Notes under the pieces: generated by a model
The model's input: only the letters and a program-made list of their open reading frames with translations
Told to the model about the DNA's origin: nothing
The model's database searches: none
Made by a program: the position numbers and the translations under genes
In this document: in pieces, positions 1 through 8,350 of the stretch
Layout: each line of letters starts with the position of its first letter
Numbering within the stretch: the first letter of the stretch is position 1
DNA from: Spirochaetaceae bacterium
GTDB taxonomy: Bacteria; Spirochaetota; Spirochaetia; Treponematales; Treponemataceae
DNA: 59,171 nucleotides
Direction of reading: 5' to 3'
NCBI GenBank assembly: GCA_017622135.1
Contig: JAGARR010000044.1
Location: forward strand, 1 to 59,171

Positions 1-80
1 ATAGTCCCGGAGTGTGCCACAGCAATGGAATGGACGGAGTCCCCGGTTTTGGGGAGTGAATACAGTAAAAGGAGTTTTTT

Positions 81-1856
81 ATGAAGAAACGAGAAAAGAA
101 GTTTGTGCTGGCAGCCCTTGCCCTGCTGGCAATCACCGGCTTGCTGGCATTGGCTGGCTGCAAGAACGACACGGTGCCGGAGCCGACACGGTACACGGTG
201 AAGTTTGACAAGGGGGACAACAGCGAGTATACCGGTGATCTTCCTGCCGACATCACGGTGGTGAGCGGAACCAAGCTGACGGCTGAACAGCTGAAAGTTT
301 TGGATAGCACCGATAACTACATCTTTGAGGGCTGGTATGACGGCGAGACCAAGGCCGAGGGCGGCACGTACACCGTCACCAAGGACGTGACCTTGGTGGC
401 CAAGTGGCGTGACCGTGGCACAGTCGCCTCCGTCAACTTCTCCCCAGCTGGCGGCACCAAATTCTATTTGGGCGAGTCGATAGCAGTCAGCCTCACCAGC
501 GAGGAGGGAGCCACCATCCAGTACCACCTGGGCGACGGAAGTTGGAAAGACTACGATGCGGGCGGCAAGATACAAGTCACTGGCGACACCACCATCACCG
601 CCAAGGCCACCAAGGAGGGACTGAAGCCCAGCACCGTGACCTCCGCCACCTACACCGTGCGTAAGTTGGAAGGCATCACCGTCACCACCCCGCCCGAACG
701 GACAGTGTACAGCGTGGGACAATCATTCGACCCCACCGGCATGGTAGTCACCGCCACCTACGAGGGCGGCAAGAAGCAGGAGGTCACCGGCTGGACAACG
801 GACTTTGGCACGGTTGCAACTGAAAAGGGCTTGGACAAGCCCGTCACCGTCAGCTACACGGAGGAAGATACCCCAAAGACCACTACCTTTACCGTCACTG
901 TCTTCCCCGCCGAGGTGGAGGTGCTCACTGACTACGAAAGCCCCAATAACACTGGCAACGACTGCACCTACGTGGCCTTCGGGGAGTGGCCCCAGACAGA
1001 AGCAGTATTTTTTAACCCAACAACGGCTCCTAAAAGTCATGAAATATTTGATGGCAATTATTATGTTGAAGGGAATGATAAATATGTGGAAAAAGACAGC
1101 AAGTACTACAAGGTGGAGCCGATTGTGTGGCGAGTGCTGACCACAAACTACACTGCACCCCCCGAGGGTGGCACGGTTGGTGAGATTCTGCTTCTGGCGG
1201 AGAAGATTCTCACCGGCGGGATACCCTATTACGATGTATATAATGTTGATAGAACTGTTGGAGAGGCAACCATTCACCCGAACAACTATGAGCATAGTGC
1301 GGTGCGTGCATGGCTGAATGGATTGAAATATCAGTATAAAGGGCCCGATGATGGTAGGCAAATAGAGAAAGAGGATTATTTTGGCAAGGGCTTCCTGCAG
1401 ACCGCCTTCACTCAATCCGCCCGGGGTCTGATAGCAGACACCACCGTGGACAACAGTGCCGCCAGCACCAATCCTGCGTCCAATCCCAAACTCTGGGAAA
1501 ATGGTGAAAACCCGTATGCCTCCGACACTCCCACCAAGGACAAGATCTTCCTGCTGAGCGAGGAGGAGGCCACCACCAGTGAGTACGGATTCGCTGAATA
1601 TAATGTGTATGTGGGCACTAATGGTACGACCACCAGCACCCGCATCCGTGTCACCACGGACTACGCCTATGCCACCGGGGCAAACCAGAGCTCCACTATA
1701 CCCGGCTATGGCGGCTGGTGGTGGCTGCGCTCGCCCTACTACGGCCGCGAGGACTTCGCGCGCGACATCTACCGCGATGGCGACGCCAACGACGACATCT
1801 ACGTCGACTTCACTAATGGGGGCGTTGTTCCGGCTTTGTCAATTTCACTTCAGTGA
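81..1856 (+). CDS. Surface lipoprotein with InlB-type repeat, CHB_HEX_C-like, Big_3-like and DUF6273-type C-terminal domain
   Basis: The N-terminus is a lipoprotein signal peptide with lipobox LALAGC (Cys about residue 27), so the mature protein should be lipid-anchored. In order I see an InlB/Listeria-Bacteroides repeat (about 35-110, ending in the typical LVAKW), a chitobiase C-terminal-like beta domain (about 115-195), a bacterial Ig-like Big_3-type domain (about 198-275) and a DUF6273-type domain (about 295-591) with the hallmark WWWLRSP near the end. AAAAGGAG lies 6 bases before the ATG. Such multi-domain lipoproteins are common in Treponema; their ligands are unknown. The last 50 codons have unusual codon use (see the separate entry). 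The gene is followed by hairpins, not by a cotranscribed gene. Family assignment is from domain sequence features; binding function is inferred. Confidence 0.85.
   Translation: MKKREKKFVLAALALLAITGLLALAGCKNDTVPEPTRYTVKFDKGDNSEYTGDLPADITVVSGTKLTAEQLKVLDSTDNYIFEGWYDGETKAEGGTYTVTKDVTLVAKWRDRGTVASVNFSPAGGTKFYLGESIAVSLTSEEGATIQYHLGDGSWKDYDAGGKIQVTGDTTITAKATKEGLKPSTVTSATYTVRKLEGITVTTPPERTVYSVGQSFDPTGMVVTATYEGGKKQEVTGWTTDFGTVATEKGLDKPVTVSYTEEDTPKTTTFTVTVFPAEVEVLTDYESPNNTGNDCTYVAFGEWPQTEAVFFNPTTAPKSHEIFDGNYYVEGNDKYVEKDSKYYKVEPIVWRVLTTNYTAPPEGGTVGEILLLAEKILTGGIPYYDVYNVDRTVGEATIHPNNYEHSAVRAWLNGLKYQYKGPDDGRQIEKEDYFGKGFLQTAFTQSARGLIADTTVDNSAASTNPASNPKLWENGENPYASDTPTKDKIFLLSEEEATTSEYGFAEYNVYVGTNGTTTSTRIRVTTDYAYATGANQSSTIPGYGGWWWLRSPYYGREDFARDIYRDGDANDDIYVDFTNGGVVPALSISLQ
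1737..1811 (+). other. Candidate DGR-type variable region in the lipoprotein C-terminus
   Basis: Twenty-five codons directly after the WWWLRSP motif: 22 of 25 end in C and include TAC, GGC, GAC, CGC, ATC, GTC, TTC and AAC. This is the signature left when AAC codons of a template repeat are diversified at adenines. The codons just downstream (GTT GTT CCG GCT TTG TCA ATT) do not share the bias. No template repeat or reverse transcriptase gene was seen in this window, so the assignment is inference. Confidence 0.45.
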
Positions 1857-1863
1857 AATTGAC
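1838..1863 (+). other. Perfect hairpin (11-bp stem, TTCA loop) over the stop codon
   Basis: Bases 1838-1848 pair with 1853-1863 around loop 1849-1852; the TGA stop (1854-1856) is inside the stem. No T-run follows, so it is not a classical terminator. In the Bordetella phage DGR a hairpin/cruciform just downstream of the variable region aids retargeting; this position would fit, but the role is inferred. Confidence 0.7.
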
Positions 1864-1889
1864 TGTCATCCTTGCGCAAGCAATAATCT

Positions 1890-1945
1890 GTTGAGTTCCA
1901 AGGAAAAGCGGCTGGAGTTGCTACTCCCTGCCCTTGGAACTCAAC
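1890..1945 (+). other. Compound stem-loop downstream of the lipoprotein gene
   Basis: A perfect 14-bp inverted repeat (1890-1903 with 1932-1945) encloses a 28-base loop that itself contains a small hairpin (GGAGT/ACTCC). No T-run follows. It could be an mRNA 3' stabiliser, a small structured RNA or a mobile palindrome. The rest of the gap 1857-2134 shows pyrimidine-rich sequence and no gene. Confidence 0.6.
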
Positions 1946-2134
1946 TCCGGGTAGGAGGAAGTATGGCAAGTCCCAGGCTCCTCCTGCCTCGCTCCTTCTG
2001 TCTCCTAACCGCTAACTTCTAATCACTAGCCATTCCCCCTTCCTCTCCATCTCCCTTCTTCTCTTGGCGGGCGGAGCAAACCAATAGGGAGTTTTTTAAT
2101 TGAAAAATAATTGTTTTATCATTATCATATATAT

Positions 2135-2395
2135 ATGTTGCGGTGGAACGAGGAGAAAAACGAGTTGCTTAAAAACACTCGAAATATTTCATTTGAGCAA
2201 GTCGCAGAGGAGATTGCTGCAGGCCGTTATAGCAGTCCCAAAATGAATCCAACGCATCCACATCAATTCATAACAGTTGTCATGTTGAATGACTAGCCCT
2301 GTGTTGTTCCTTTTGTAAAAGAGGATGATGGGGGATGGTTTTTGAAGACAATTTATCCGTCGAGAAAAATGAAGAGGAAAGCAATGAACGAAAAG
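2135..2395 (+). pseudogene. BrnT/DUF4258-like toxin with in-frame amber stop
   Basis: The frame starting MLRWNEEKNELL resembles the start of BrnT-like/DUF4258 toxins (RNase-type toxins paired with CopG/BrnA antitoxins). A TAG at 2294-2296 interrupts it, after which the same frame continues with PFVKEDDGGWFLKTIYPSRK, matching the expected end of the family (VPFV...FLKT..PSR). The toxin is therefore split by a single nonsense codon. The frame then runs without a stop into the downstream antitoxin. TAG is an ordinary stop elsewhere in the window, so recoding is unlikely. Probably an inactivated toxin with a retained antitoxin. Confidence 0.6.
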
Positions 2396-2674
2396 AACGA
2401 TGGCCTGTTGGATGCGGAAGAGCAGTGGATAGAAGACCATCTTGATGAATTTGTTCCTGCACCAGAATGGGTGGGCGTGAAGTTGCAGGCTGCCGCTTGC
2501 AATAAGGTTGAGGAGTTGCGGGGAACAAAGCGGCAGATTTCAATAAATGTAGACGAGCGGGTCATTGCCTATTTCAAGGACTTGGCCACGGATACAGGCA
2601 TTGCCTATCAAAGCCTCATCAATATGTTTTTGCTCCAGTGTGTAATGGAACGGAGGCAGCCCCGGTTCGTGTAA
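2384..2674 (+). CDS. CopG/BrnA-type antitoxin
   Basis: Small acidic N-terminal part followed by a ribbon-helix-helix-like segment (RQISINVDERVIAYFKDLA, then GIAYQSLINMFLLQ), typical of CopG-family antitoxins that bind their toxin and autorepress the operon. I place the start at 2384 (MNEKND) behind AGAGGAAA, giving about 96 residues; 2342 and 2369 are alternatives in the same frame. It overlaps the end of the broken toxin frame. The antitoxin is intact while the toxin is not. Family call is moderately sure; DNA target unknown. Confidence 0.65.
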   Translation: MNEKNDGLLDAEEQWIEDHLDEFVPAPEWVGVKLQAAACNKVEELRGTKRQISINVDERVIAYFKDLATDTGIAYQSLINMFLLQCVMERRQPRFV

Positions 2675-2767
2675 TTCCCCCTTCCTCTCCACCTCCCTTC
2701 AAACTCCTTCCTTTTTGTTGTATATTTGTAGGGCAGGGCATCTACCGCCCTGCAAAAGGAGTTTGAC

Positions 2768-3883
2768 ATGAGAGACCCACGGATAGATACATTGGCCCGG
2801 AACCTGGTGCGCCACTCGGTGCAGGCCAAGGCGGGGGAAAAGGTTTTGGTTCAGGCAAACAACATGACCCGGCCGCTGGTACAGGCCCTGGTGCGGGAAA
2901 TTTATGCGGCGGGAGCCATGCCCTTTGTCTCCCTCAAGGACAAGGCCATCGAGCGGGAAATCCTTTTGGGAGCCACCCAGGAGCAGATGGAGACCCGTGC
3001 CCAGATTGAGCTGGCGGAGATGAGCGCCGTTGACTGCTTCATCGGCTTTACCGCCCCGGAAAACCTGAACGCCTGGATTGACGTGCCGCCGGAAAAGATG
3101 GACCTGTACAACAAGTTCTACTACAAGCCCGTTCACCTGGAGCGGCGGCTGAACCATACCCGCTGGGTGGTGCTGCGTTCTCCCACTCCCGCCATGGCCC
3201 AGCTTGCCGGCATGAGCGAGGCTGCCTTCGAGGACTTCTTCTACGATGTGTGCACCCTGGACTACGCCAAGATGTCCCGTGCCATGGACTCCCTCACCAA
3301 GCTGATGGCCGCCACGGACAGGGTGCGGATTGTGGCTCCCGGCACTGACTTGAGCTTTTCCATCAAGGGAATGCCCCAAATCAAGTGCGACGGCGGCTCC
3401 AACATCCCCGACGGCGAGGTGTACACTGCCCCGGTGCGGGATTCGGTCAACGGAGTCATCAGCTATAACACCCCGTCGCTGGAGGGAGGCTTTGTCTACG
3501 AGAACATCCGCTTTGTGTTCAAGGACGGAAGGATTGTGGAGGCCACCGCCAACGACACCGAGCGCATCAACAAGCATCTGGACACCGACGAGGGGGCCCG
3601 CTACGTGGGTGAATTCGCCATCGGCGTAAATCCCTACATCCTCCATCCCATGAAGGAAACCCTCTTTGACGAAAAGATTGCCGGCTCCATCCACTTTACC
3701 CCCGGCAACGCCTACACCGACTGCGACAACGGCAACCGATCCGCCATCCACTGGGACCTGGTGCTCATCCAGCGCCCCGAATACGGCGGCGGCGAAATCT
3801 GGTTCGACGACAAGCTCATCCGCAAGGACGGCCGCTTTGTGCTGCCGGAGCTGGACTGCCTGAACCCGGAGAACCTGAAATGA
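2768..3883 (+). CDS. M29-family leucyl aminopeptidase (thermophilic aminopeptidase type)
   Basis: A 371-residue cytosolic metallopeptidase of the AmpS/PepS (M29) family, which removes N-terminal residues using two metal ions. Family motifs are visible: NIPDGEVYTAP (about 212-222, metal ligand Glu), a second Glu in GEFAIG (about 281), SIHFTPG (His about 309) and SAIHWDLV (His/Asp about 328-330). Full length for the family. AAAGGAG at 2755-2761 supports the ATG at 2768. A small hairpin (GCAGGG/CCCTGC) sits in the leader and a terminator follows the stop. It stands alone, unrelated to the upstream TA locus. Confidence 0.9.
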   Translation: MRDPRIDTLARNLVRHSVQAKAGEKVLVQANNMTRPLVQALVREIYAAGAMPFVSLKDKAIEREILLGATQEQMETRAQIELAEMSAVDCFIGFTAPENLNAWIDVPPEKMDLYNKFYYKPVHLERRLNHTRWVVLRSPTPAMAQLAGMSEAAFEDFFYDVCTLDYAKMSRAMDSLTKLMAATDRVRIVAPGTDLSFSIKGMPQIKCDGGSNIPDGEVYTAPVRDSVNGVISYNTPSLEGGFVYENIRFVFKDGRIVEATANDTERINKHLDTDEGARYVGEFAIGVNPYILHPMKETLFDEKIAGSIHFTPGNAYTDCDNGNRSAIHWDLVLIQRPEYGGGEIWFDDKLIRKDGRFVLPELDCLNPENLK

Positions 3884-3890
3884 GTCCAGT

Positions 3891-3924
3891 GGCGGCTGAG
3901 GAGGCATTTCCCGGCCGCCTTTTT
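3891..3924 (+). terminator. Rho-independent terminator of the aminopeptidase gene
   Basis: GGCGGC (3891-3896) pairs with GCCGCC (3914-3919) followed by TTTTT. Confidence 0.7.
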
Positions 3925-3926
3925 AT

Positions 3927-3967
3927 ACGCATATTCACAGGCAATGAAAGCCGCTGTGAATATGCGT
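3927..3967. terminator. 14-bp-stem hairpin between convergent genes
   Basis: 3927-3940 pairs perfectly with 3954-3967 (ACGCATATTCACAG and complement) around a 13-base loop. It lies between the stops of two convergent genes; no T-run on either side, so a terminator or insulating role is inferred. Confidence 0.5.
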
Positions 3968-3978
3968 GTTGCTCAGTA

Positions 3979-5212
3979 TTACTGTACGGTGCTCATGTCA
4001 AAGAATTCAACACTGTATTCTAAGTCTGTGAAATTGCCAGTTGATGTATCTTTGAGGTTTTCAAATTTTACCGTGTACACATGACCGTCTTCAAAGGTCT
4101 CGTTTTTTGTTTTTCCGTCAGTATCTACGTACTCCAAGTAAAAAATAGTGGTATTGCCGTATGTAATTTTACCACGAGCATCATTGTTATTTGCGGTAAG
4201 GTCAGCAAAATTCCATGTTCGCTGCACTTGGCCGTTAACCTTTTTGGTAACAATGACATTTGTCTTCTTTCCATCTGCTTCTGTTGTCTGCAGCTGGTAT
4301 TTTGTGGTGTTAAAATAGACACTCCAGCGACTTTTATCTACACCACTATCAAAGAGGGCTGTTTTTGCAGGGAAGTAGCCGGCAGGTGGCCAAGATACTA
4401 CGTCATAGTCAAAATCCTTATACTCAGGCTGTTTGTTCCAATTGAAGCGGAATGCAGTGGCCCCGGAATTTGCGGCAATGACATTGATGTCGTTCTTGTC
4501 TTTGCCAACAAGATTTGCAGATGCTACACCAAAACCAACTTGGGTGGTGTGCAGGTTCAACAGGTTGTTCCGATGCCCCAAGGTGGCATTGCCATTGTCC
4601 CCCATATAAATGTCAACGGAATTTGCAGCATGAGGTCGCAAATAAAGACACTGCGACAGCCCGGTTGCCGCTAAATTCCACATCTCATCTGTTACTCCCT
4701 CGGGCCGTTGATAAGCAGTGATTGAATGGGAACGGTCAGTCTTGTTGTACATTGCGCATAGCCATGCAGCATGTTGTGCCTCTATATGAAACTGTTCGTT
4801 GTACGTAGCCTCACTGAGCCCTGCAAGTCTGCGGATAAAATTATAGCGGGCAAGAGCCAAGTCCATAATGTCTTTTTTGGGTTCACCTACAAAATAGGGC
4901 TGGACATAACTTGGCAGCTTGGACAGGTTTTGCTCTCCGAAGTTTGTATTCTGAAGTGTTGCTAGAGTTCCTTTAGTTGCCAATGATTCAAGTCTTGTAG
5001 CTTTGGTGTCATTGAATTGTGTTTTTATTTCTTCCTTGCTTAAAAATGGTAAATCCTTATTACCTGTTTTTATGCTGAAATGCCCCCCCCCCTATATCTG
5101 TAGTACTGTCATCGCCACCACCATTTCCGTTCTCGCAACCAGCAAAAAAGAAAGTCACGAGCATCATTACCAGCAACGTCACCGCTGACATTGCATTTTT
5201 CCTTGATTTCAT
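3979..5212 (-). CDS. CAP-domain lipoprotein, frameshifted at a G10 tract (phase-OFF configuration)
   Basis: The start ATG at 5212-5210, behind AGGAGG (8-base spacing), opens a lipoprotein signal peptide ending FFFAGC. After about 40 codons a run of ten G (plus-strand C at 5083-5092) shifts the frame to an early TAA. The CAP/SCP-like body continues in another frame (long open stretch 3979-4983). Counting the frame, nine or twelve G would give one continuous protein of about 410 residues. The body has CAP features: LARYNFIRRLAGL helix and GHRNNLLN...VGFG. Two paralogs lie at 7174 and 11416. Tract and reading frames are seen directly; phase variation is inferred by analogy with poly-G switching in T. 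pallidum. A sequencing error in the tract is the alternative. Confidence 0.75.
5083..5092 (-). repeat. Poly-G(10) tract inside a lipoprotein gene
   Basis: Ten consecutive C on the plus strand (G on the coding strand) between signal peptide and CAP domain. Slipped-strand mispairing here would switch the gene on or off. Confidence 0.85.
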
Positions 5213-5218
5213 ATCGAA

Positions 5219-5280
5219 ATCCTCCTAGAAGTTCAGAATTTTTCTTTTGGAGGATCTCTACGAGTCTGTATCCTCCAAAA
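5219..5280 (-). promoter_or_regulatory. Leader hairpin with alternative pairing to the ribosome-binding site
   Basis: An 11-bp perfect inverted repeat (5270-5280 with 5245-5255) lies in the leader of the CAP lipoprotein gene. On the transcript, the second arm begins AUCCUCC. The same heptamer complement GGAGGAU occurs again as the Shine-Dalgarno (5219-5226). Arm 2 can therefore pair with arm 1 (11 bp, RBS free) or with the RBS (7 bp). A translational switch is inferred; the complementarity is seen. Confidence 0.5.
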
Positions 5281-5432
5281 TGCAAATAGGGTATCATAAA
5301 AATTGTTTTTTGTGGAGTAGCAGGGCAACCGCATTATAATTTTGAAGAACATTCGGAAGGTGTTTAGAATGATTTTCCTCGTTTCCCCGCTTGACAAAAA
5401 AAACAATCCAATATATATTGATGAAACCTTTT

Positions 5433-5506
<74 letters not shown>

Positions 5507-5512
5507 TAATTG

Positions 5513-5540
5513 AAAGACTTCCGTTTAGGAAGTCTTTTTT
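5513..5540 (+). terminator. Terminator of tRNA-Ala
   Basis: AAAGACTTCC-GTTTA-GGAAGTCTTTTTT; identical copy at 5912-5939 within the downstream repeat. Confidence 0.85.
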
Positions 5541-5720
5541 ATTCCCAGAATAATCGGACGGGTGAATGGGAAAATTGACTTGAACCCCTTACCGGAGGAT
5601 GCGCCGAGCTAGCGAGGAAAAGCCGCCACGGATGGCGGCGACAGCATCCGGAGGCGCCCGAAAGGAGGGAACAGGAAGTTCCCGACTGGAGGGAGTGGGT
5701 TCAAGTCCCCTCATCTCCAC

Positions 5721-5757
5721 AAAAGCGACTTCTGAAAAGAAGTCGCTTTTCTTTTTT
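5721..5757 (+). terminator. Second terminator inside the tRNA-derived array
   Basis: 13-bp stem (AAAAGCGACTTCT/AGAAGTCGCTTTT), GAAA loop, then CTTTTTT. It follows the partial tRNA 3' copy ending at 5719, as if that copy were once a full transcribed unit. Confidence 0.75.
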
Positions 5758-5998
5758 AAACAACTTGCTCGTGGACGGGGAAGTGTGTGGTGCGAGAAAA
5801 ATACGCAGAGAGGTTCCGACAGGAAGCTCGGCTGGTGAGGGGGACTTGAACCGGAGCAGCTATGCTGCGTAGGCGGGGGCGCAAGCCCAAGTCCCCTCAT
5901 CTCCATAATTGAAAGACTTCCGTTTAGGAAGTCTTTTTTATTCCCAGAATAATCGGACGGGTGTCCATTACGGGCATCTCTTCAATTCCAGTATGCGT

Positions 5999-6940
5999 TT
6001 AATTCACCTTCAGCTCATAGATGTTCCAGTCAAAGTACAGGTTGCCGAAGATGTATTTCTTGCTGGCTGATTCCGTCATGTAGACGAGGGTGCCGTTACG
6101 CACATCTAAGTCTTCACTCATGGGTGGAGCTTGGATGATGCGGGTGGGTTCACCTAGAAAGCAGACTTCGGCACCGTGCATGGTTCTTCCGGTCATGGTT
6201 TGTTGGGCTGGCTCGTAAATCAGGAAGCGTGAGGGAGCCAGTCCGTAGCTTTGGGACAGGACGATGGTGCCGTCGGTGAGGATGGCAAAGCCCTGGATTT
6301 CGTTGCCGATGGAATAGATGAGTTCCGGAATAGCTAGGTTGCTGCTGCGGTACTTGGTGACAATGGCGGAATGGTAGGTGTCGTTGTAGGCAAAGTCATT
6401 GTGGGTCACGTATTCCTTATCGTTGTTGAATTCCCCGGTGTAGACAAAGCCGCCGGCGGCAAAGACAAAGGCGGTGTTGTTGTGGACCTGTATGGGCGTG
6501 CCGATTTCGATTGGTTCTCCGGGGGCGGGAAGGCGGCCTGAGAACTTGTAGAGGCCGGAGCCGTCGTCGGCAAGGTAGAGGGAGCCCGCCGCATATTGCA
6601 AGCCCCCAGTGTGGCCGTAGAAGGGTTGGCCGCCACTGGTGAGGGGATGGAACTGGATGGCACCGGTGTCCGGGTCAATCTGGTAGATGCGGCTGGGGCT
6701 GCCGTCGGCCATGTAGCCAGTGGTGAGGAAAACCCTGTTCTCCTGGTGCCAGGTGAGGCCCTGGGGAACCAGTCCGTCCTTCAGACCGGGATTGCTGGTG
6801 ATGGTGGTGCGGCGGGAAAAGGTGTCGTCGTAGGCCAGCTTTCCGTAGGTCAGGAGGGCTATCCAGGCCAGGAAGAGGATGAAGGCGACAATCAGGATGA
6901 TTCTAACAATGATTTTCAGCGGCGAGGAGCTTGTTCTCAT
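5999..6940 (-). CDS. Membrane-anchored beta-propeller-like protein
   Basis: I take the start at MRTSSSPLKIIV (6940), giving about 313 residues; the frame is open further upstream but that part does not look like a signal. One N-terminal transmembrane helix (about residues 8-30) is followed by an extracytoplasmic domain with repeated short beta-strand motifs (QGLTW, RIYQIDPDTGA, YHSAIVTKYR, IQGFAILTDGTIVLS). This pattern suggests a six- or seven-bladed propeller of the quinoprotein/strictosidine-synthase-like kind. No catalytic signature is recognised. It follows the CAP lipoprotein gene at 7174 after a terminator, so it may have its own promoter. Function unknown. Confidence 0.7.
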   Translation of the reverse strand: MRTSSSPLKIIVRIILIVAFILFLAWIALLTYGKLAYDDTFSRRTTITSNPGLKDGLVPQGLTWHQENRVFLTTGYMADGSPSRIYQIDPDTGAIQFHPLTSGGQPFYGHTGGLQYAAGSLYLADDGSGLYKFSGRLPAPGEPIEIGTPIQVHNNTAFVFAAGGFVYTGEFNNDKEYVTHNDFAYNDTYHSAIVTKYRSSNLAIPELIYSIGNEIQGFAILTDGTIVLSQSYGLAPSRFLIYEPAQQTMTGRTMHGAEVCFLGEPTRIIQAPPMSEDLDVRNGTLVYMTESASKKYIFGNLYFDWNIYELKVN

Positions 6941-7001
6941 GGCTCGATTGTATCGGGATGGTGCCACTGTGTCCAGCAAAAAATGCCGGGTATCCCAGCA
7001 T

Positions 7002-7037
7002 AAAAATACCCCCGTACCAAGGGAGGCGATACGGGGG
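7002..7037 (-). terminator. Terminator after the CAP lipoprotein gene (minus strand)
   Basis: CCCCCGTA/TACGGGGG stem (7009-7016 with 7030-7037); on the minus strand it is followed by TATTTTT. Confidence 0.65.
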
Positions 7038-7173
7038 CGGGGGAAGGCCACCAGGAGGAGGTGGCTGGCATGAGTTTTGTTGGGGGAAGTCCGGTGTCGT
7101 CAACTAGCTGGCAACACCGAATACATCCCGAAGGCATTGGTTGAGCGGAGGCACATTCCAACACCCGCCATCA

Positions 7174-8280
7174 TCACAGTGTATGACGGTTGAAGAATTC
7201 TGTGGTGAAAACAAACCGCTCCGGTATATTGGTTTTGTTTCTGACACCAGTCACCTCAAAGGTGTAGGTACCCAGCTCCGGCCGCCACTTGTTTGACTTG
7301 TTGAAGATGATGGTGCCGCCACCTCCGTGCTCTTCTACCCATTGTTCTCCAGTATCCACTCGAGTAACAATAATTTTTCCTGCACCAACGGTATATTTAT
7401 CACCGTGGAATTGAACGTGCCAAAAGGCCGGGCTGCCGAACAGGTTTCCTTCTAGGGGAAAGTACCCTGCGGCAGGATAGGAGACAAAGTTCCAGTCGAA
7501 GTCAGCTGGCTTCAGGTTCTTAGTGGGTTTAGAAGTTCCTATTACCTTCTCGCAGTGAGAGCCGGGAACAAAGCCGATGCCCACTGTCGTTATGCCGGGT
7601 GACATTTGGTAGAGACGGTGACCAACATTAGGATTGCCTGGGTCACGGTTGTAGCCGTCAATTGCCCCAATGAGATTGTTGATGGGATAGATGTTGCTGG
7701 TGGCAGTGGCATTGTTACCCTTCTTCCAGTCATCTTCGCTCATGCCATCGGGTTTGGGGATGCCACCGTGCTTGAACTGGTTCGTCAGCTTCATGAGGAA
7801 GGCTCCATACTGGGCATTGTCGTTGTCCGTATCGGACATCTCCACTGGGTACAGGCCGGAAATTCTTCTCAGTGCATTGAGCCTCTCGACGGACAATTCC
7901 AGTGCCTCCTTCTTTACCTTCCCCACTTTGTAAGGGGGAGTGAAGCTGGGTTCTTCTGCCATGACGTTCTGGGGCAGGTGCTTTGCGTCCGTCTTGTCCA
8001 GCAAATCCTTGATGTCTTTCTTTGAGAGCATGGGGAAATTTTTCTTGTCCCCACTCTGGACGGTGTCAATGGTTGCACCGCCGCTTCCACCGCCACCTGA
8101 CTCCAGAAATTCGTTGGGAAGCACCCTTCCCTGAGAAAGGCCGCCACCAACAGGTCTATTTCTTTCAGTATTTTTTGCTGGCTGGAAGTCACAGGCAGAA
8201 AAAAACAATAGAAGGGCAGCTGCGGCTCCAGTGCATGCTCGAATAATATGTTTGCTGGTCTGTGAAATATTCTTTTTCAT
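7174..8280 (-). CDS. CAP-domain lipoprotein (intact paralog)
   Basis: The 368-residue protein begins with a lipoprotein signal ending LFFSAC (Cys about 30), a Gly-rich linker (SGGGGSGG) and a short helical segment shared with its paralogs (FPMLSKKDIKDLL). A CAP/SCP-like domain follows (ALELSVERLNALRRISGLYP, and VGHRLYQMSPGITTVGIGF). AGGAGG lies 8 bases before the ATG. Unlike the two paralogs it has no homopolymer tract and its frame is intact. It follows two barrel genes, with a 13-bp-stem hairpin at 8301-8335 between them but no T-run, so partial cotranscription is possible. CAP proteins are secreted or surface-exposed; their activity in spirochetes is not known. Confidence 0.8.
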   Translation of the reverse strand: MKKNISQTSKHIIRACTGAAAALLLFFSACDFQPAKNTERNRPVGGGLSQGRVLPNEFLESGGGGSGGATIDTVQSGDKKNFPMLSKKDIKDLLDKTDAKHLPQNVMAEEPSFTPPYKVGKVKKEALELSVERLNALRRISGLYPVEMSDTDNDNAQYGAFLMKLTNQFKHGGIPKPDGMSEDDWKKGNNATATSNIYPINNLIGAIDGYNRDPGNPNVGHRLYQMSPGITTVGIGFVPGSHCEKVIGTSKPTKNLKPADFDWNFVSYPAAGYFPLEGNLFGSPAFWHVQFHGDKYTVGAGKIIVTRVDTGEQWVEEHGGGGTIIFNKSNKWRPELGTYTFEVTGVRNKTNIPERFVFTTEFFNRHTL

Positions 8281-8300
8281 CTCTTGTACCTCCTATGTGC

Positions 8301-8335
8301 TGGATGGAAGCAGTGGGACAAACTGCTTCCATCCA
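8301..8335 (-). other. Intergenic 13-bp-stem hairpin
   Basis: TGGATGGAAGCAG pairs perfectly with CTGCTTCCATCCA around a 9-base loop, between the second barrel gene and the CAP lipoprotein gene. No T-run; possibly an mRNA processing or attenuation element. Confidence 0.6.
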
Positions 8336-8350
8336 TAGAATCGTAGCATA

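Larger units (their letters stand above)
2032..2700. repeat. 27-bp direct repeats flanking the toxin/antitoxin unit
   Basis: Copy 1 at 2032-2058 and copy 2 at 2674-2700 are pyrimidine-rich 27-mers differing at one position. They bracket the BrnT-like/CopG-type locus; the unit is 642 bp from copy start to copy start. Five of the seven TA loci in the window have such flanking repeats. Confidence 0.75.

Noticed and set aside
723..1415. Long antisense open frame in the lipoprotein gene
   Set aside because: It mirrors codon bias of the plus-strand gene, has no RBS and no recognisable protein features.
2699..3907. 402-codon open frame opposite the aminopeptidase gene
   Set aside because: The plus-strand gene has clear M29 motifs; the antisense product is Val/His/Gly-rich and shadow-like.
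5599..5838. Open frame in the tRNA-derived repeat array
   Set aside because: It spans a partial tRNA copy and a terminator and has no protein features.
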